The notes under the pieces were generated by a model that saw only the letters and a program-made list of their open reading frames with translations, had not been told where the DNA came from and made no database searches. This document shows positions 53,115 to 61,901 of a stretch of 64,000 nucleotides of DNA, piece by piece. Origin of the DNA: UBA7672 sp047601145 (lineage in GTDB: Bacteria > Pseudomonadota > Alphaproteobacteria > Caulobacterales > Hyphomonadaceae); assembly GCA_047601145.1 (NCBI GenBank), contig JASGJW010000005.1:310001-374000 (forward strand), read 5' to 3'. A program made the position numbers and the translations under genes. Positions within the stretch are counted from its first letter, which is position 1, and each line of letters starts with the position of its first letter.

Positions 53115-53657
53115 TCAGCGCCAGCGAGTTTCAAAGGAGATGGACTGGCGATCCCGGATGTCGGGACAGCCCTTGTCGAAGACAAGACACTCAAGAGGGA
53201 GGCCGCGAGTGTCGAACCGGAAGATATTTGAGACCCTATCGGATCGTTCCAGGACGAAACCTAGGTGGGGACCCTCCTCCATGCTCTTGAACACGCTGCC
53301 CTTGGGATAGAGCCTTTGCAACTCGGCTATCGTGTTGCCCACATGGGCGCCTTCGGACGTCGTAAATCCGGATGACGTGGTCTTGATCATGTAGGGCGAG
53401 CCGTGCTCGTCGAACCAGATCGATGCTGTGTTCCTGTCATCGACATGGACGGTGTAGATGAACACCGGATCACCCTCGACATTGCTGTCCTCGCGCTCAA
53501 CCGGCAGGCCCAGCGCCAGTACATCGGCTTGCAGCCATTCGGATCGCAACGGCCCGATGACGCGCGATTTCATCTTCAGGGCGCTAGGTGCTTCCTGGGC
53601 AGCTGCGCTCGCGGCCAGCGCAAAACCTGCGATCAATGCAGCAGGAATTCGAAACAT
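53115..53657 (-). CDS. Small secreted protein, unknown
   Basis: The ATG at 53657 follows GGGGGAA; the 180-residue protein has a signal peptide (RIPAALIAGFALAASAAAQ). The mature part is rich in beta strands: FIYTVHVDDRNTASIWFDEH, then FTTSEGAHVGNTIAELQRLY and RFDTRGLPLECLVFDKGCPD. The phrase EGAHVGNTIAELQRLYP resembles proteins with a repeated TIxELxxLYP turn, but I know no function. It lies 78 bp upstream of PPK2 on the same strand. Confidence 0.7.
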   Translation of the reverse strand: MFRIPAALIAGFALAASAAAQEAPSALKMKSRVIGPLRSEWLQADVLALGLPVEREDSNVEGDPVFIYTVHVDDRNTASIWFDEHGSPYMIKTTSSGFTTSEGAHVGNTIAELQRLYPKGSVFKSMEEGPHLGFVLERSDRVSNIFRFDTRGLPLECLVFDKGCPDIRDRQSISFETRWR

Positions 53658-53730
53658 GCTTTCCCCCGACGCTGCAAAGCTAGCAGCAATCGCTCGACCG
53701 GCAACGTCGCCGCGCAGCAGCCCGCAAAGC

Positions 53731-53760
53731 AAAAGGGCGGCCCGTTCCCAGGCCGCCCTC
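53731..53760 (-). terminator. Intrinsic terminator of rpsD
   Basis: AGGGCGGCC (53734-53742) and GGCCGCCCT (53751-53759) form a 9-bp stem followed on the minus strand by TTTTGC. Confidence 0.8.
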
Positions 53761-53785
53761 TCCAGTGTTCTGATTGTCGTCCGTC

Positions 53786-54403
53786 TTACGACGAGTAGTA
53801 TTCGACCACGAGGTTCGGTTCCATGCGGGCGGCGTAGGGGATATCGCCCAGCGCCGGCATGCGCACGAACTTGGCCGTGCCGGCCTTGTGGTCGACTTCC
53901 ACGTATTCCGGCACGTCGCGCTCGCCCGAGCCCATGGCCTCGATGACCAGCGCCATGTTGCGGGACTTTTCCTTGACCTGGACGACATCGCCCGGCTTCA
54001 CGATCATGGAGGCGATGTTCGCCTTTTTGCCGTTCAGCGTGACGTGGCCGTGGTTCACGAACTGGCGGGCCGCGAAGATCGTCGGCACGAACTTGGCGCG
54101 ATAGACGACCGTGTCGAGGCGCGACTCGAGAAGGCCGACCAGCAGCTCGGCGGTGTTGCCGGTGCGGCGCGAGGCCTCTTCATAGGTCTTGCGGAACTGT
54201 TTCTCGGTGATGTCGCCGTAGAAGCCCTTGAGCTTCTGCTTGGCCATCAGCTGAATGCCGAAGTCCGACGGCTTGTTCGAACGGCGGGCGCCGTGCTGGC
54301 CGGGGCGGGACTGGCGTTTGTTGATCGGAGATTTCGGACGACCCCAGACGTTTTCACCAACGCGGCGGTCGAGCTTGTACTTGGCGTTATTGCGCCTGGA
54401 CAT
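53786..54403 (-). CDS. rpsD: 30S ribosomal protein S4
   Basis: The start is set at the ATG at 54403 (AAGAGG upstream), giving the standard 205 residues. SRRNNAKYKLDRRVGENVWG, KQKLKGFYGDITEKQFRKTY and the S4 RNA-binding domain LESRLDTVVYRAKFVPTIFA, with HGHVTLNGKKANIASMIVKP, are all present. It nucleates 16S rRNA folding in the small subunit and can regulate ribosomal-protein operons. It stands alone here and is not in an alpha-operon, as in several alphaproteobacteria. Confidence 0.98.
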   Translation of the reverse strand: MSRRNNAKYKLDRRVGENVWGRPKSPINKRQSRPGQHGARRSNKPSDFGIQLMAKQKLKGFYGDITEKQFRKTYEEASRRTGNTAELLVGLLESRLDTVVYRAKFVPTIFAARQFVNHGHVTLNGKKANIASMIVKPGDVVQVKEKSRNMALVIEAMGSGERDVPEYVEVDHKAGTAKFVRMPALGDIPYAARMEPNLVVEYYSS

Positions 54404-54568
54404 AATAGCCTCTTTGTCGATGCGCTCCGGCGAGACCCTCATGGCCCACGCGATTTCAACGGCGGCGACGCATCACCCGTAATTTCCGGGCCTTTTGGGC
54501 CGCGGAAGCGGGCAAAGACAGGATCGGCGGGGATAAGTCAAGGCTGCTGGGCGCAAGTCCCGGAAAGC

Positions 54569-54597
54569 GGCCCGAATCCGCTGGATTCGGGCCTTTT
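54569..54597. terminator. 11-bp hairpin with T tract
   Basis: GGCCCGAATCC, loop GCT, GGATTCGGGCC, then TTTTCTGG on the plus strand. On the minus strand, where it follows the TonB receptor gene, the run after the stem is only GCTTTCC. It probably ends the TonB receptor transcript, though its T tract points the other way. Confidence 0.7.
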
Positions 54598-54623
54598 CTG
54601 GTCAAACAGACAGCCCTGCCCCG

Positions 54624-57083
54624 CTATCCGATATCCCAGCTGAAGCGGACGCCGATGGTCCGTGGGGCCAGAATGTTGGTGTAGAAGGAGCGGACGCTGG
54701 CGCCGTTGATGATCTGGTTCGAGAGCTCGGTGCCGGTGACGCCTGTCTCGGCGAACTCGTCGAACAGGTTGTTCACGAACAACGTGCCCTTCCAGTCGCC
54801 GGCGTCATAGACCAGCGAGGCGTTGGCGATGCCGAAGGCATCAAGCGTGAGGCTGTCGCCGCGCCCCCCGGCGCGCGAGAGGACGTCGTCCTGCCACGCA
54901 TAGCCGAGATTCCACAGCAGATCGCCTTCCCAGAAAGGCTGCTCATAGGTGGCGAAGAAGGAGAACTGGTTCTCCGGAGAGCCCGGCAGGCGGTCGCCTG
55001 ACTCGCCATCTTCGAACGCCGTGGCGAAGCCGCCTCCGGGAACGATTGTGCGCACGAGATCCGGCACGCCCGCCGTCAGCTTGGAGTCGGTGAAGCTGTA
55101 GCTGCCGCGGACGGTGAAATCGTTGGTCACCCGCCAGTCGCCGGAAAGCTCGAAGCCCTTCGACTCGGCGCCGTCGGCGTTGACGGTGATCGGGATCGAG
55201 GCGTTGACCGTCGCCGACGTGACCTGCGGATCGACCCACTCGATGAAGTAAATCGCGCCGTTGAGGATGAGGTCGCCGCCCAGCCAGGTCGACTTGGCGC
55301 CGATCTCGTAGTTGTTGGTCTTGTCGGCGGTGAATTGCCGTTCGTCTCGCGCGGAGATGTCGCCGGGGTTGGGACCGAATTGCTGGCCCGGCGCCAGCGC
55401 GCACGCGCCCTGTGGCGAGCCGGGAACGAACGGCCCGCACGTGCCAAGACCGTTCGAATTGCCGATGCGATAACCCTGGCTCACCGTTCCGTAGACAAGG
55501 AGATCGGGGCTCACATCCCAGGCAAGATTGACCTTGCCGAGCACGCCATCGTCCTGCTGCGCGAGGGTCGGATCGTCGAACGGCAGATTGGCGATCTCGC
55601 CGAGCGAAGGCGGCACGAAGCCGGGATCGAACAGTGGGAAGTCGATCGCGCTGGCGCTCTTCAGGTCGTAATCGTAGGCGCGCGCGCCGACAGTCAGGAC
55701 CAGCGCCTCGGTGAAGGCGTAGGACACTTCGCCAAAGATCGCGCTTTCGACGAGGTTGGTGCGCGACTGCTGGTAGTATTCGAGATTGTCGGGCCGGTCG
55801 AAGCCGGCGAAATCTGCGTAGCCCGGCGTGAATTCCGCCGAGAAGGCGTGGCTGTCGAACTCGTTGTAGAAGGCGCCGACGATCCACTGGAATGGCCCCT
55901 CGGTCTTCGAAACGAGGCGGATTTCCTGGTTGAACGTCTCCTCCTTGCCCATCTCATGCGTGTAGGCCGCGAAGGTCGGGAAGGCCTCGTAGCTGTATTC
56001 GAGCGAGATCAGCAGGTCGGTCTGATCGCGCTGGCCATCGTCCTTGAAGCGGCTGAAGCCCGTCGCCGAGGTGAGTTCGGCGAAGCCGAGGTCGGCGGTG
56101 ACTTCCAGCGCCAGCAGCTGGTTCAGGATGTGGTTGGGCTCAAGAACGCGCTTGGTGTTGTCGTATTCGCCGGCCGGGATCGGCCCGCGTGCGCTCGAAA
56201 TGCGGCGGGAGCCGATGTCGCTCTGCTGATGGTAATAGGTCAGCGTGCCGTCGAGCCAGCTGAACGGTTGCCAGCGAGCAGCCAGACGGCCGGAGACCAC
56301 TTCCTCGGTGTCGGCGTCATCGACCCGGCGCAGGTTGGCGTCGACCGCGGACGGGTTGCTGAAGTTCGGATCGGGATCAGACACGCCGATCTCGCGCACG
56401 ATGTAGGGCTGGTCGACGAAACCGCTGTCGTCGAGCACATCGAGCGAGCCGCGGATGGCGAAATTGTCGGTGATCGTCTTGTTGAAGGTGAAGCCGACCT
56501 CGCTGCTGATGCTGTCGGCCTCGGAATACTGGTAGGCTTCGGCGCGCAGCGAGAGCGAGTCGCCGGAGAAATCGGGACGGTTCGGGATGTAACGGATCGC
56601 GCCGCCGAGCGTGCCGGCGCCGTAGAGCGTGCCCTGCGGCCCGAGCAGGACCTCCACGCGCTGCATGTCATTGAGCTTTAGATCCACGAACATCGGGATC
56701 TCGCCGATATAGGTGGCGACCGTGCCGCCGCCGCTATTGTCGCCATCGCCCGGGCCGATCGGGTCGGCGTTAAGGCCGCGCACGATGATCGGGTTGCCCT
56801 GCCGGCCGCCCCGGTCAACCACGTTGATGCCCGGCACATAGGCCAGAACGTCAGCGATATCGGTGAAACCCTGCTCTTCGATCTGCTCGCCGCCGACGGC
56901 CGCGATATTGATCGGGGCGTCCTGGACATTCTCCTCGCGCCGCGATGCGGTCACGATCACGACGTCCCGTTTTTCGTCCGCCGCAGGCTGTGTCTGCGCA
57001 ATGGCTACGCTGAAACACTGGAGCGATGCCAAAGTCACGATGACCGCGCTGGACGACAGCATCAGTCTGCGCTTGCTGCTCAT
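54624..57083 (-). CDS. TonB-dependent outer-membrane receptor
   Basis: The ATG at 57083 gives 819 residues; a start 27 bases earlier is possible. The signal peptide ends near VAIAQ. The plug domain includes DVVIVTASRREENVQDAPIN, GINVVDRGGRQGNPIIVRGL and VEVLLGPQGTLYGAGTLGGA, followed by a roughly 600-residue barrel (YDYDLKSASAIDFPLFD and others). The plug style matches receptors in Caulobacterales and Sphingomonadales that import non-iron substrates. It is divergent from a TPR-sulfotransferase gene (116-bp gap), a pairing known in these groups. The substrate is unknown. Confidence 0.93.
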   Translation of the reverse strand: MSSKRRLMLSSSAVIVTLASLQCFSVAIAQTQPAADEKRDVVIVTASRREENVQDAPINIAAVGGEQIEEQGFTDIADVLAYVPGINVVDRGGRQGNPIIVRGLNADPIGPGDGDNSGGGTVATYIGEIPMFVDLKLNDMQRVEVLLGPQGTLYGAGTLGGAIRYIPNRPDFSGDSLSLRAEAYQYSEADSISSEVGFTFNKTITDNFAIRGSLDVLDDSGFVDQPYIVREIGVSDPDPNFSNPSAVDANLRRVDDADTEEVVSGRLAARWQPFSWLDGTLTYYHQQSDIGSRRISSARGPIPAGEYDNTKRVLEPNHILNQLLALEVTADLGFAELTSATGFSRFKDDGQRDQTDLLISLEYSYEAFPTFAAYTHEMGKEETFNQEIRLVSKTEGPFQWIVGAFYNEFDSHAFSAEFTPGYADFAGFDRPDNLEYYQQSRTNLVESAIFGEVSYAFTEALVLTVGARAYDYDLKSASAIDFPLFDPGFVPPSLGEIANLPFDDPTLAQQDDGVLGKVNLAWDVSPDLLVYGTVSQGYRIGNSNGLGTCGPFVPGSPQGACALAPGQQFGPNPGDISARDERQFTADKTNNYEIGAKSTWLGGDLILNGAIYFIEWVDPQVTSATVNASIPITVNADGAESKGFELSGDWRVTNDFTVRGSYSFTDSKLTAGVPDLVRTIVPGGGFATAFEDGESGDRLPGSPENQFSFFATYEQPFWEGDLLWNLGYAWQDDVLSRAGGRGDSLTLDAFGIANASLVYDAGDWKGTLFVNNLFDEFAETGVTGTELSNQIINGASVRSFYTNILAPRTIGVRFSWDIG

Positions 57084-57199
57084 ATAAATAGTTCCCCTTC
57101 CGGCTTTCACGGTTCTGACCTTGCAGCGATCAGGCGGAGAGGAACGACCCGCGACAACCCCTGGGATGTTTGCGTGGGGCTTTTATGGGCGAATGATAC

Positions 57200-58819
57200 A
57201 TGTTGAATCACCTCATGCCCAATAGCCCGGCGCCGATGCCTGAAGATGTCTCACGCGAGCTTGCCGCAGCGGCGGTGCACATCGAGGCGCGCCGTTACGA
57301 GGCGGCGCACGCGATTTGTGTCGAGACGCTGAAAACGGATCCGGAGTGCGGCGAAGCCTTCATGCTGCTGGGCGTGATCGCCGCCGACCACGCCAATCAC
57401 GCAAAGGCCGTCGACCTGTTCGATGCAGCCATCGGCCTGATGCCCGCCCCGGCCCGCGCCCTGGCGCTCAAGGCGCGCAGCCTGATTGCCCTCAACCGCC
57501 GCGCCGACGCCATCGCCTCTGCCGAGTCATCCGCTGCGCTGGATCCTTCCGACGCCTTCACCCTCGACACGCTGGGCGTCGTGTTCAGTCGCGCCGGCCT
57601 GCATGAACGTGCAACGCCCTTCTACCAGCGCGCAACGACGCTGCACGGCACAGCCGGCCAGTTCTACAATTTCGGCGCCTCGCTCCAGTTCCTCGGCCGC
57701 TTCGATGAAGCCCGCGCCGCCTACCGCGCCTGCCTGAAGCAGGCTCCGCACCACCCTCGCGCCTGGTCGAGCCTGACGCAGATAACCCGCGCCACCTCAG
57801 CCGGCACTGACGTCCCGGCGCTCGAAGCTGCATTCGAGGCGCGCAGGTCGGACGCCGACGACGCCCTCAATCTCGGCCACGCGCTCGCCAAGGTGCACGA
57901 AGATCTCGGTAACCCGGCGGAAGCGATGCGCTGGCTGGCCAATGCGAAAGCCGGCAAGCGGGCCGCCCACCCCTACGACCCCACATTCGACGACAGCCTG
58001 TTCGCCGCAGCGGAGCGCTCGACCGCCCTGCCCCCCGCAAACGGCTATCGTGGCGCCCAACCCATCTTCATCGTCGGCATGCCGCGCACCGGCACCACGC
58101 TCGCCGACCGCATCCTGTCGAGCCACAGCGCCGTGACTTCCGCTGGCGAACTCGCCGACTTCGCGCTGCAGATGAAGCGCATGACGGGCACGCGCTCGGC
58201 GTACGTACTCGATGACGCAACGCTGGATGCCGCCGCTCACATCGATCCCGCGGAACTCGGCGAGGCCTACGCCGCCTCGGTCCGCAACACGCTGGGCCTC
58301 ACCGGACGGTTCATCGACAAGATGCCGCTCAACGTCATTCTGTCGGCACATGTCCTTCGCGCCTTGCCAGATGCGCGCGTTATCTGCCTGCGCCGCCACC
58401 CGGCTGACACGGTCCTTGCCAACTACCGTCAGCTGTTCGCGACAAGTTTCAGCTACTACGCCTACGCGACCAGTCTCGAGAGCACGGCGAGCTATTACAT
58501 TCGCTTTGACCGTCTTGTGGGCCGATTCGCCGATTCGCTTCCGCCGGATCGCTTCCTCGAACTCTCCTATGAAACCATCGTTACGGACTTCGAGCCGACC
58601 GTGCGCCAGCTCCTCGACTTCTGCAGCCTACCGTTCGAGGAATCCTGTCTGAGTTTTCATGAGAACGCTGCGCCGGTCGCTACGGCAAGCGCAGCGCAGG
58701 TGCGCCAGCCGCTTTATCGCTCCGCGCTTGATCGCTGGAAACGCTATCGTCCCGGCATTGATGTTGCGCTGCACGCACTCATCGACGCCGGCTGCCTTCC
58801 GCCTGAGGCGTTGTCCTGA
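57200..58819 (+). CDS. TPR-repeat sulfotransferase
   Basis: The 539-residue protein has four to five tetratricopeptide repeats (about 20-190; AAAAVHIEARRYEAAHAICV, TLGVVFSRAGLHERATPFYQ, NFGASLQFLGRFDEARAAYR) and a C-terminal sulfotransferase domain with the PAPS-binding loop PIFIVGMPRTGTTLADRILS (288-307) and a 3'-phosphate site around CLRRHPADTVLANYRQLF. It transfers sulfate from PAPS to an unknown acceptor, possibly peptide or glycan. No strong ribosome-binding site is seen. It is divergent from the TonB receptor, which suggests a shared promoter region and function. Confidence 0.9.
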   Translation: MLNHLMPNSPAPMPEDVSRELAAAAVHIEARRYEAAHAICVETLKTDPECGEAFMLLGVIAADHANHAKAVDLFDAAIGLMPAPARALALKARSLIALNRRADAIASAESSAALDPSDAFTLDTLGVVFSRAGLHERATPFYQRATTLHGTAGQFYNFGASLQFLGRFDEARAAYRACLKQAPHHPRAWSSLTQITRATSAGTDVPALEAAFEARRSDADDALNLGHALAKVHEDLGNPAEAMRWLANAKAGKRAAHPYDPTFDDSLFAAAERSTALPPANGYRGAQPIFIVGMPRTGTTLADRILSSHSAVTSAGELADFALQMKRMTGTRSAYVLDDATLDAAAHIDPAELGEAYAASVRNTLGLTGRFIDKMPLNVILSAHVLRALPDARVICLRRHPADTVLANYRQLFATSFSYYAYATSLESTASYYIRFDRLVGRFADSLPPDRFLELSYETIVTDFEPTVRQLLDFCSLPFEESCLSFHENAAPVATASAAQVRQPLYRSALDRWKRYRPGIDVALHALIDAGCLPPEALS

Positions 58820-58845
58820 CAGCAAACTATCAGGTTTCTGTCAGG
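58815..58845. terminator. Stem-loop overlapping the sulfotransferase stop
   Basis: CCTGACAG (58815-58822) and CTGTCAGG (58838-58845) form a perfect 8-bp stem with a 15-base loop; the first arm contains the stop codon. There is no T tract, so it may be a weak terminator or a regulatory structure for the TerC-type gene downstream. Confidence 0.35.
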
Positions 58846-58944
58846 AGACTGCGGCGCGACGTCTATTCCCCTTGAAAACTGTCGCCAACTCACAAATGTG
58901 GGCGGCTTGGTCGGCAGGGACGGCCGTGGGAGTGCTTGGTGCCG

Positions 58945-59658
58945 ATGGAATTCTTTACGGTTGAAGCCGCCCAGGCTTTCTTCACCGTTGTCATGATCGA
59001 CCTTGTGCTCGCCGGCGACAACGCCGTCGTCATAGGCCTGGCTGCGGCCGGCCTCCCCAAGGAGCAGCGCGGCAAGGCGATCATCATCGGCGTTCTCGCC
59101 GCTACCGTGCTCCGTATCCTCTTCGCGCTGGTCGCCACCCAGCTCCTCGCCATCATCGGCCTGCTGTTCGCCGGCGGCGTCCTGCTGCTGTGGGTGTGCT
59201 GGAAGATGTGGCGCGAACTTTCAACGCCCCACTCAAACGACCCCGAGGCCATTGAAGGCCGGGACATCGACGGCGACGGCAAGATCGCCGGCAAACCGAT
59301 CGTCAAGAAATCACTGGGACAGGCCGTCACCCAGATCGTCATCGCCGACGTCTCGATGTCGCTCGACAACGTGCTGGCCGTCGCCGGCGCGGCGCATGAC
59401 CACCCGTGGATCCTGGTCTTCGGCCTCGCGCTATCGGTCATCCTGATGGGCGTTGCTGCGACCTTCATCGCGCGCCTGCTCTCGAAGCATCGCTGGATCG
59501 CCTATATTGGCCTGCTCATCATCCTCTACGTGTCGCTGCACATGATGTGGGACGGCGGCTGGCAGATCCACGACTGCAACCCGACCTGGTTCGGCCAGAC
59601 CGAGATCGGCCCGCACTGCACGATCAATCCTGCGGCCGCCGCCGCGGCCACGCACTGA
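58945..59658 (+). CDS. TerC/YjbE-family integral membrane protein
   Basis: I place the start at the ATG at 58945 (237 residues); a GTG at 58939 is closer to GGGAG (6-base spacing) and is possible. The seven-helix protein has the paired family motifs VMIDLVLAGDNAVVIGLA and VIADVSMSLDNVLAVAGAAH; the acidic residues in them are metal-binding in this family. A loop with DIDGDGKIAGK looks like a calcium-type turn. Members export manganese or other metals or assist membrane protein metalation. I looked for the manganese riboswitch usual upstream of such genes and saw no convincing match. Confidence 0.9.
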   Translation: MEFFTVEAAQAFFTVVMIDLVLAGDNAVVIGLAAAGLPKEQRGKAIIIGVLAATVLRILFALVATQLLAIIGLLFAGGVLLLWVCWKMWRELSTPHSNDPEAIEGRDIDGDGKIAGKPIVKKSLGQAVTQIVIADVSMSLDNVLAVAGAAHDHPWILVFGLALSVILMGVAATFIARLLSKHRWIAYIGLLIILYVSLHMMWDGGWQIHDCNPTWFGQTEIGPHCTINPAAAAAATH

Positions 59659-59659
59659 C

Positions 59660-61813
59660 CTAGAACGTTCCCGACAGGAACAGTCGCACGATCGGGCCGA
59701 ACGTCCGGTGCCGCTCTTCCGTGAAGTCGAGCGGGTTGGTGCGCAGGCGCGGCGAGTTGGGATCGTTGAGAGCGGCCGGCAGGAAGACTTCGCGTTTGGA
59801 GTTCTCCGACGTGTCGTTGACGTTCACGACCTGCAGCCGGACCTTCATCCCGAACACGTCCTTGTTCTCGATGTGGAAGAAGTTGATCGACGGCGCGGTC
59901 CAGTTGCGGCTGACCTGGTCGAGGCGATAACCGGGGTATTGCTGGTTTTCCTCGATCCCGCCGACGATTGTCCACTTGGTGTCGGGAATGTCCCAGCGCA
60001 GCGACATGTTGCCGTTGAGCTTGGCGTCATAGCTGATTTCGCGCGGGATGCCGGTAAGCGGATCGTCCACCTCGCTGTCATTGTAGCGCCAGTTGAAGTT
60101 GAACTGCAGGCCCTTGGCCCCGATCGGATCGAAGTTGACCGTGCCCGACCCCGTCACCGACCAGGCCGTCGCCTCGCCGATATTGCCAACGCCGCTCAGC
60201 GGCGGCAGGGGCGTGGGCCGGATGATGAGCTTCTGGTCGACGACATCCTCGATCAGCCGGTAGTCGGCCTGCAGCTTTACCGCGCCCCACTCGCCGAGCT
60301 TCTGGTTGATCTCAGAGGACAGGATCCAGGACTGCTGCGGCACGAGATCGACATTGCCGCCCGAAGACGCGTTGTTCTGGAGATCGACGGATGACAGGAA
60401 GTCGCCGAAGCGGAGCTGTCCGACCTTGCGTTCCGCTTTCACGCTGACGTCGAAATTGCTGTCCGGCTTCCAGGCCAGCGAGACAAAACCCTTGGGCCGC
60501 ACGAACTCGCGGGTGAGCCCGCCAGCACCCTCCTGCGCCAGCTCCGAATACTCGACGCCCAGCGAACTCTGCATGCTCCAGGCGTCATCGAGCTTGCGGC
60601 TGTAGGAGATGTTCGTCTCCGCGCGCCGTTCCTCGACACGCGCCGTGCCTTCCGGCAGCGAGACAAGCGGATAGCTGCCATCCGGCTTGCGATCGGCATA
60701 CTCGGTCACTACGTCGAGGAAGTTGAACGCCCCCTCCGCCGCGATCTGGATGTCGCCGTCAAAACCCCGGAAGCCATACTCAGCCCGGCCGATGGTTTCG
60801 CCCTGCTCAGAGTGCTCGATCACGCGCGCGCCGCCATTCGCCGCGCCTGCACTGTTGTAACTCTCGACCGTCACGAGATCGTCGCCGTCCTCGTAGCGCT
60901 CCAGCGCGATCAACTTGAGCCGCCCGGGTCCGAGATCGAACTCATAGTCCCCCCCGATCTCACCGCCCAGTTCGTCCTCGCCGATGAAGCTGTAGCGATC
61001 CTCCGGGACACTGTTCACCGGATTGCGGTGTGAGGTCTCGCGCCCGACAAAATTGAACGAGCGCAGCGAGAGGTTCATGTTCGCCACCGCGCCATCCACG
61101 GCCTCGTAGGTCACCGTGGCGTCGAGCGATGGTTCCTGCCCGTTGCCGCGGAAATTCTCGCGGCGTTCGTCGATCAGCTGGCCGCTCCCGTTCGTGATCC
61201 AGCCCAGACCGGCATTGCCGTTGTGAAACTCGAACGTGTTGAGCGCAGCCGACCACGACCAGCCGCCATCCGTCTTGCCATTGGCCGACACCGACGCGCG
61301 GCCAAAGGACGGTTTCAGGTCCTCGCGCAATTCGGTGACCTGCGACCAGTTCCCGCTCAGCGCATCGACCTTGGCGATCACGTTGGCGACCTGCCCCGAC
61401 AGCCCCGGTATGTTCAGCGTAGCACCGTCGACGATCTCGATGCGCAGCACGCTCTCCGCCGTGATGCGGCCGAGCGCCGTGGCCGCGTCGTTCGACTTGC
61501 CCGACACCCGCCGGCCATTGATCAGAACGTTCTGTCGCGCCTGCCCGAAGCCGCGCTCATTGCTGCTCGACGTGATCTCGAAGCCAGGAATGTTGGCGAC
61601 CATGTCCATGGCCGTCTTGGGGGCAAAACGCGCGAAATAGCCTGGTTCATAGACCTGCGCCTGCGAGGAGGCCTGCTGCGGCTGGGGCTGCTGGGGCGTC
61701 TGTTCCTGCCCGAAGGCCGGCGTCGCGACGCCCAGCGCCGCTAACCCGCCCGCAAAATAAAACAGCCGCGCTCGCCCGCCGCCACGGCGCGCGCCAGCCT
61801 GCATTGTCGACAT
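59660..61813 (-). CDS. TonB-dependent receptor-like outer-membrane protein
   Basis: The 717-residue protein has a signal peptide (LAALGVATPAFGQ), a Gln/Pro-rich stretch, and a plug-like region (YFARFAPKTAMDMVANIPGF, NVLINGRRVSGKSNDAATAL, VLRIEIVDGATLNIPGLSGQ) that lacks a classic TonB box as far as I can see. The barrel ends in RLFLSGTF. This type, with DMV..IPGF and a GlnAla linker, is common in alphaproteobacteria and its substrate is unknown. Its stop is 1 bp from that of the convergent TerC gene. A second ATG at 61804 is better spaced from AGGGG than the first. Confidence 0.87.
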   Translation of the reverse strand: MSTMQAGARRGGGRARLFYFAGGLAALGVATPAFGQEQTPQQPQPQQASSQAQVYEPGYFARFAPKTAMDMVANIPGFEITSSSNERGFGQARQNVLINGRRVSGKSNDAATALGRITAESVLRIEIVDGATLNIPGLSGQVANVIAKVDALSGNWSQVTELREDLKPSFGRASVSANGKTDGGWSWSAALNTFEFHNGNAGLGWITNGSGQLIDERRENFRGNGQEPSLDATVTYEAVDGAVANMNLSLRSFNFVGRETSHRNPVNSVPEDRYSFIGEDELGGEIGGDYEFDLGPGRLKLIALERYEDGDDLVTVESYNSAGAANGGARVIEHSEQGETIGRAEYGFRGFDGDIQIAAEGAFNFLDVVTEYADRKPDGSYPLVSLPEGTARVEERRAETNISYSRKLDDAWSMQSSLGVEYSELAQEGAGGLTREFVRPKGFVSLAWKPDSNFDVSVKAERKVGQLRFGDFLSSVDLQNNASSGGNVDLVPQQSWILSSEINQKLGEWGAVKLQADYRLIEDVVDQKLIIRPTPLPPLSGVGNIGEATAWSVTGSGTVNFDPIGAKGLQFNFNWRYNDSEVDDPLTGIPREISYDAKLNGNMSLRWDIPDTKWTIVGGIEENQQYPGYRLDQVSRNWTAPSINFFHIENKDVFGMKVRLQVVNVNDTSENSKREVFLPAALNDPNSPRLRTNPLDFTEERHRTFGPIVRLFLSGTF

Positions 61814-61901
61814 GTCCGTCCCCTGACCTTGCGGTCCTCGTGGAGCGCCGCGTAGAGCCAGCGCCTCGTCCTGAAATCCCTAAACCTCTTCGGCGCCGCC
61901 G

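Noticed and set aside
58820..58944. Manganese (yybP-ykoY) riboswitch upstream of the TerC-type gene
   Set aside because: The usual GGGGAGTA-type conserved segments are not seen; only a simple stem-loop is present.
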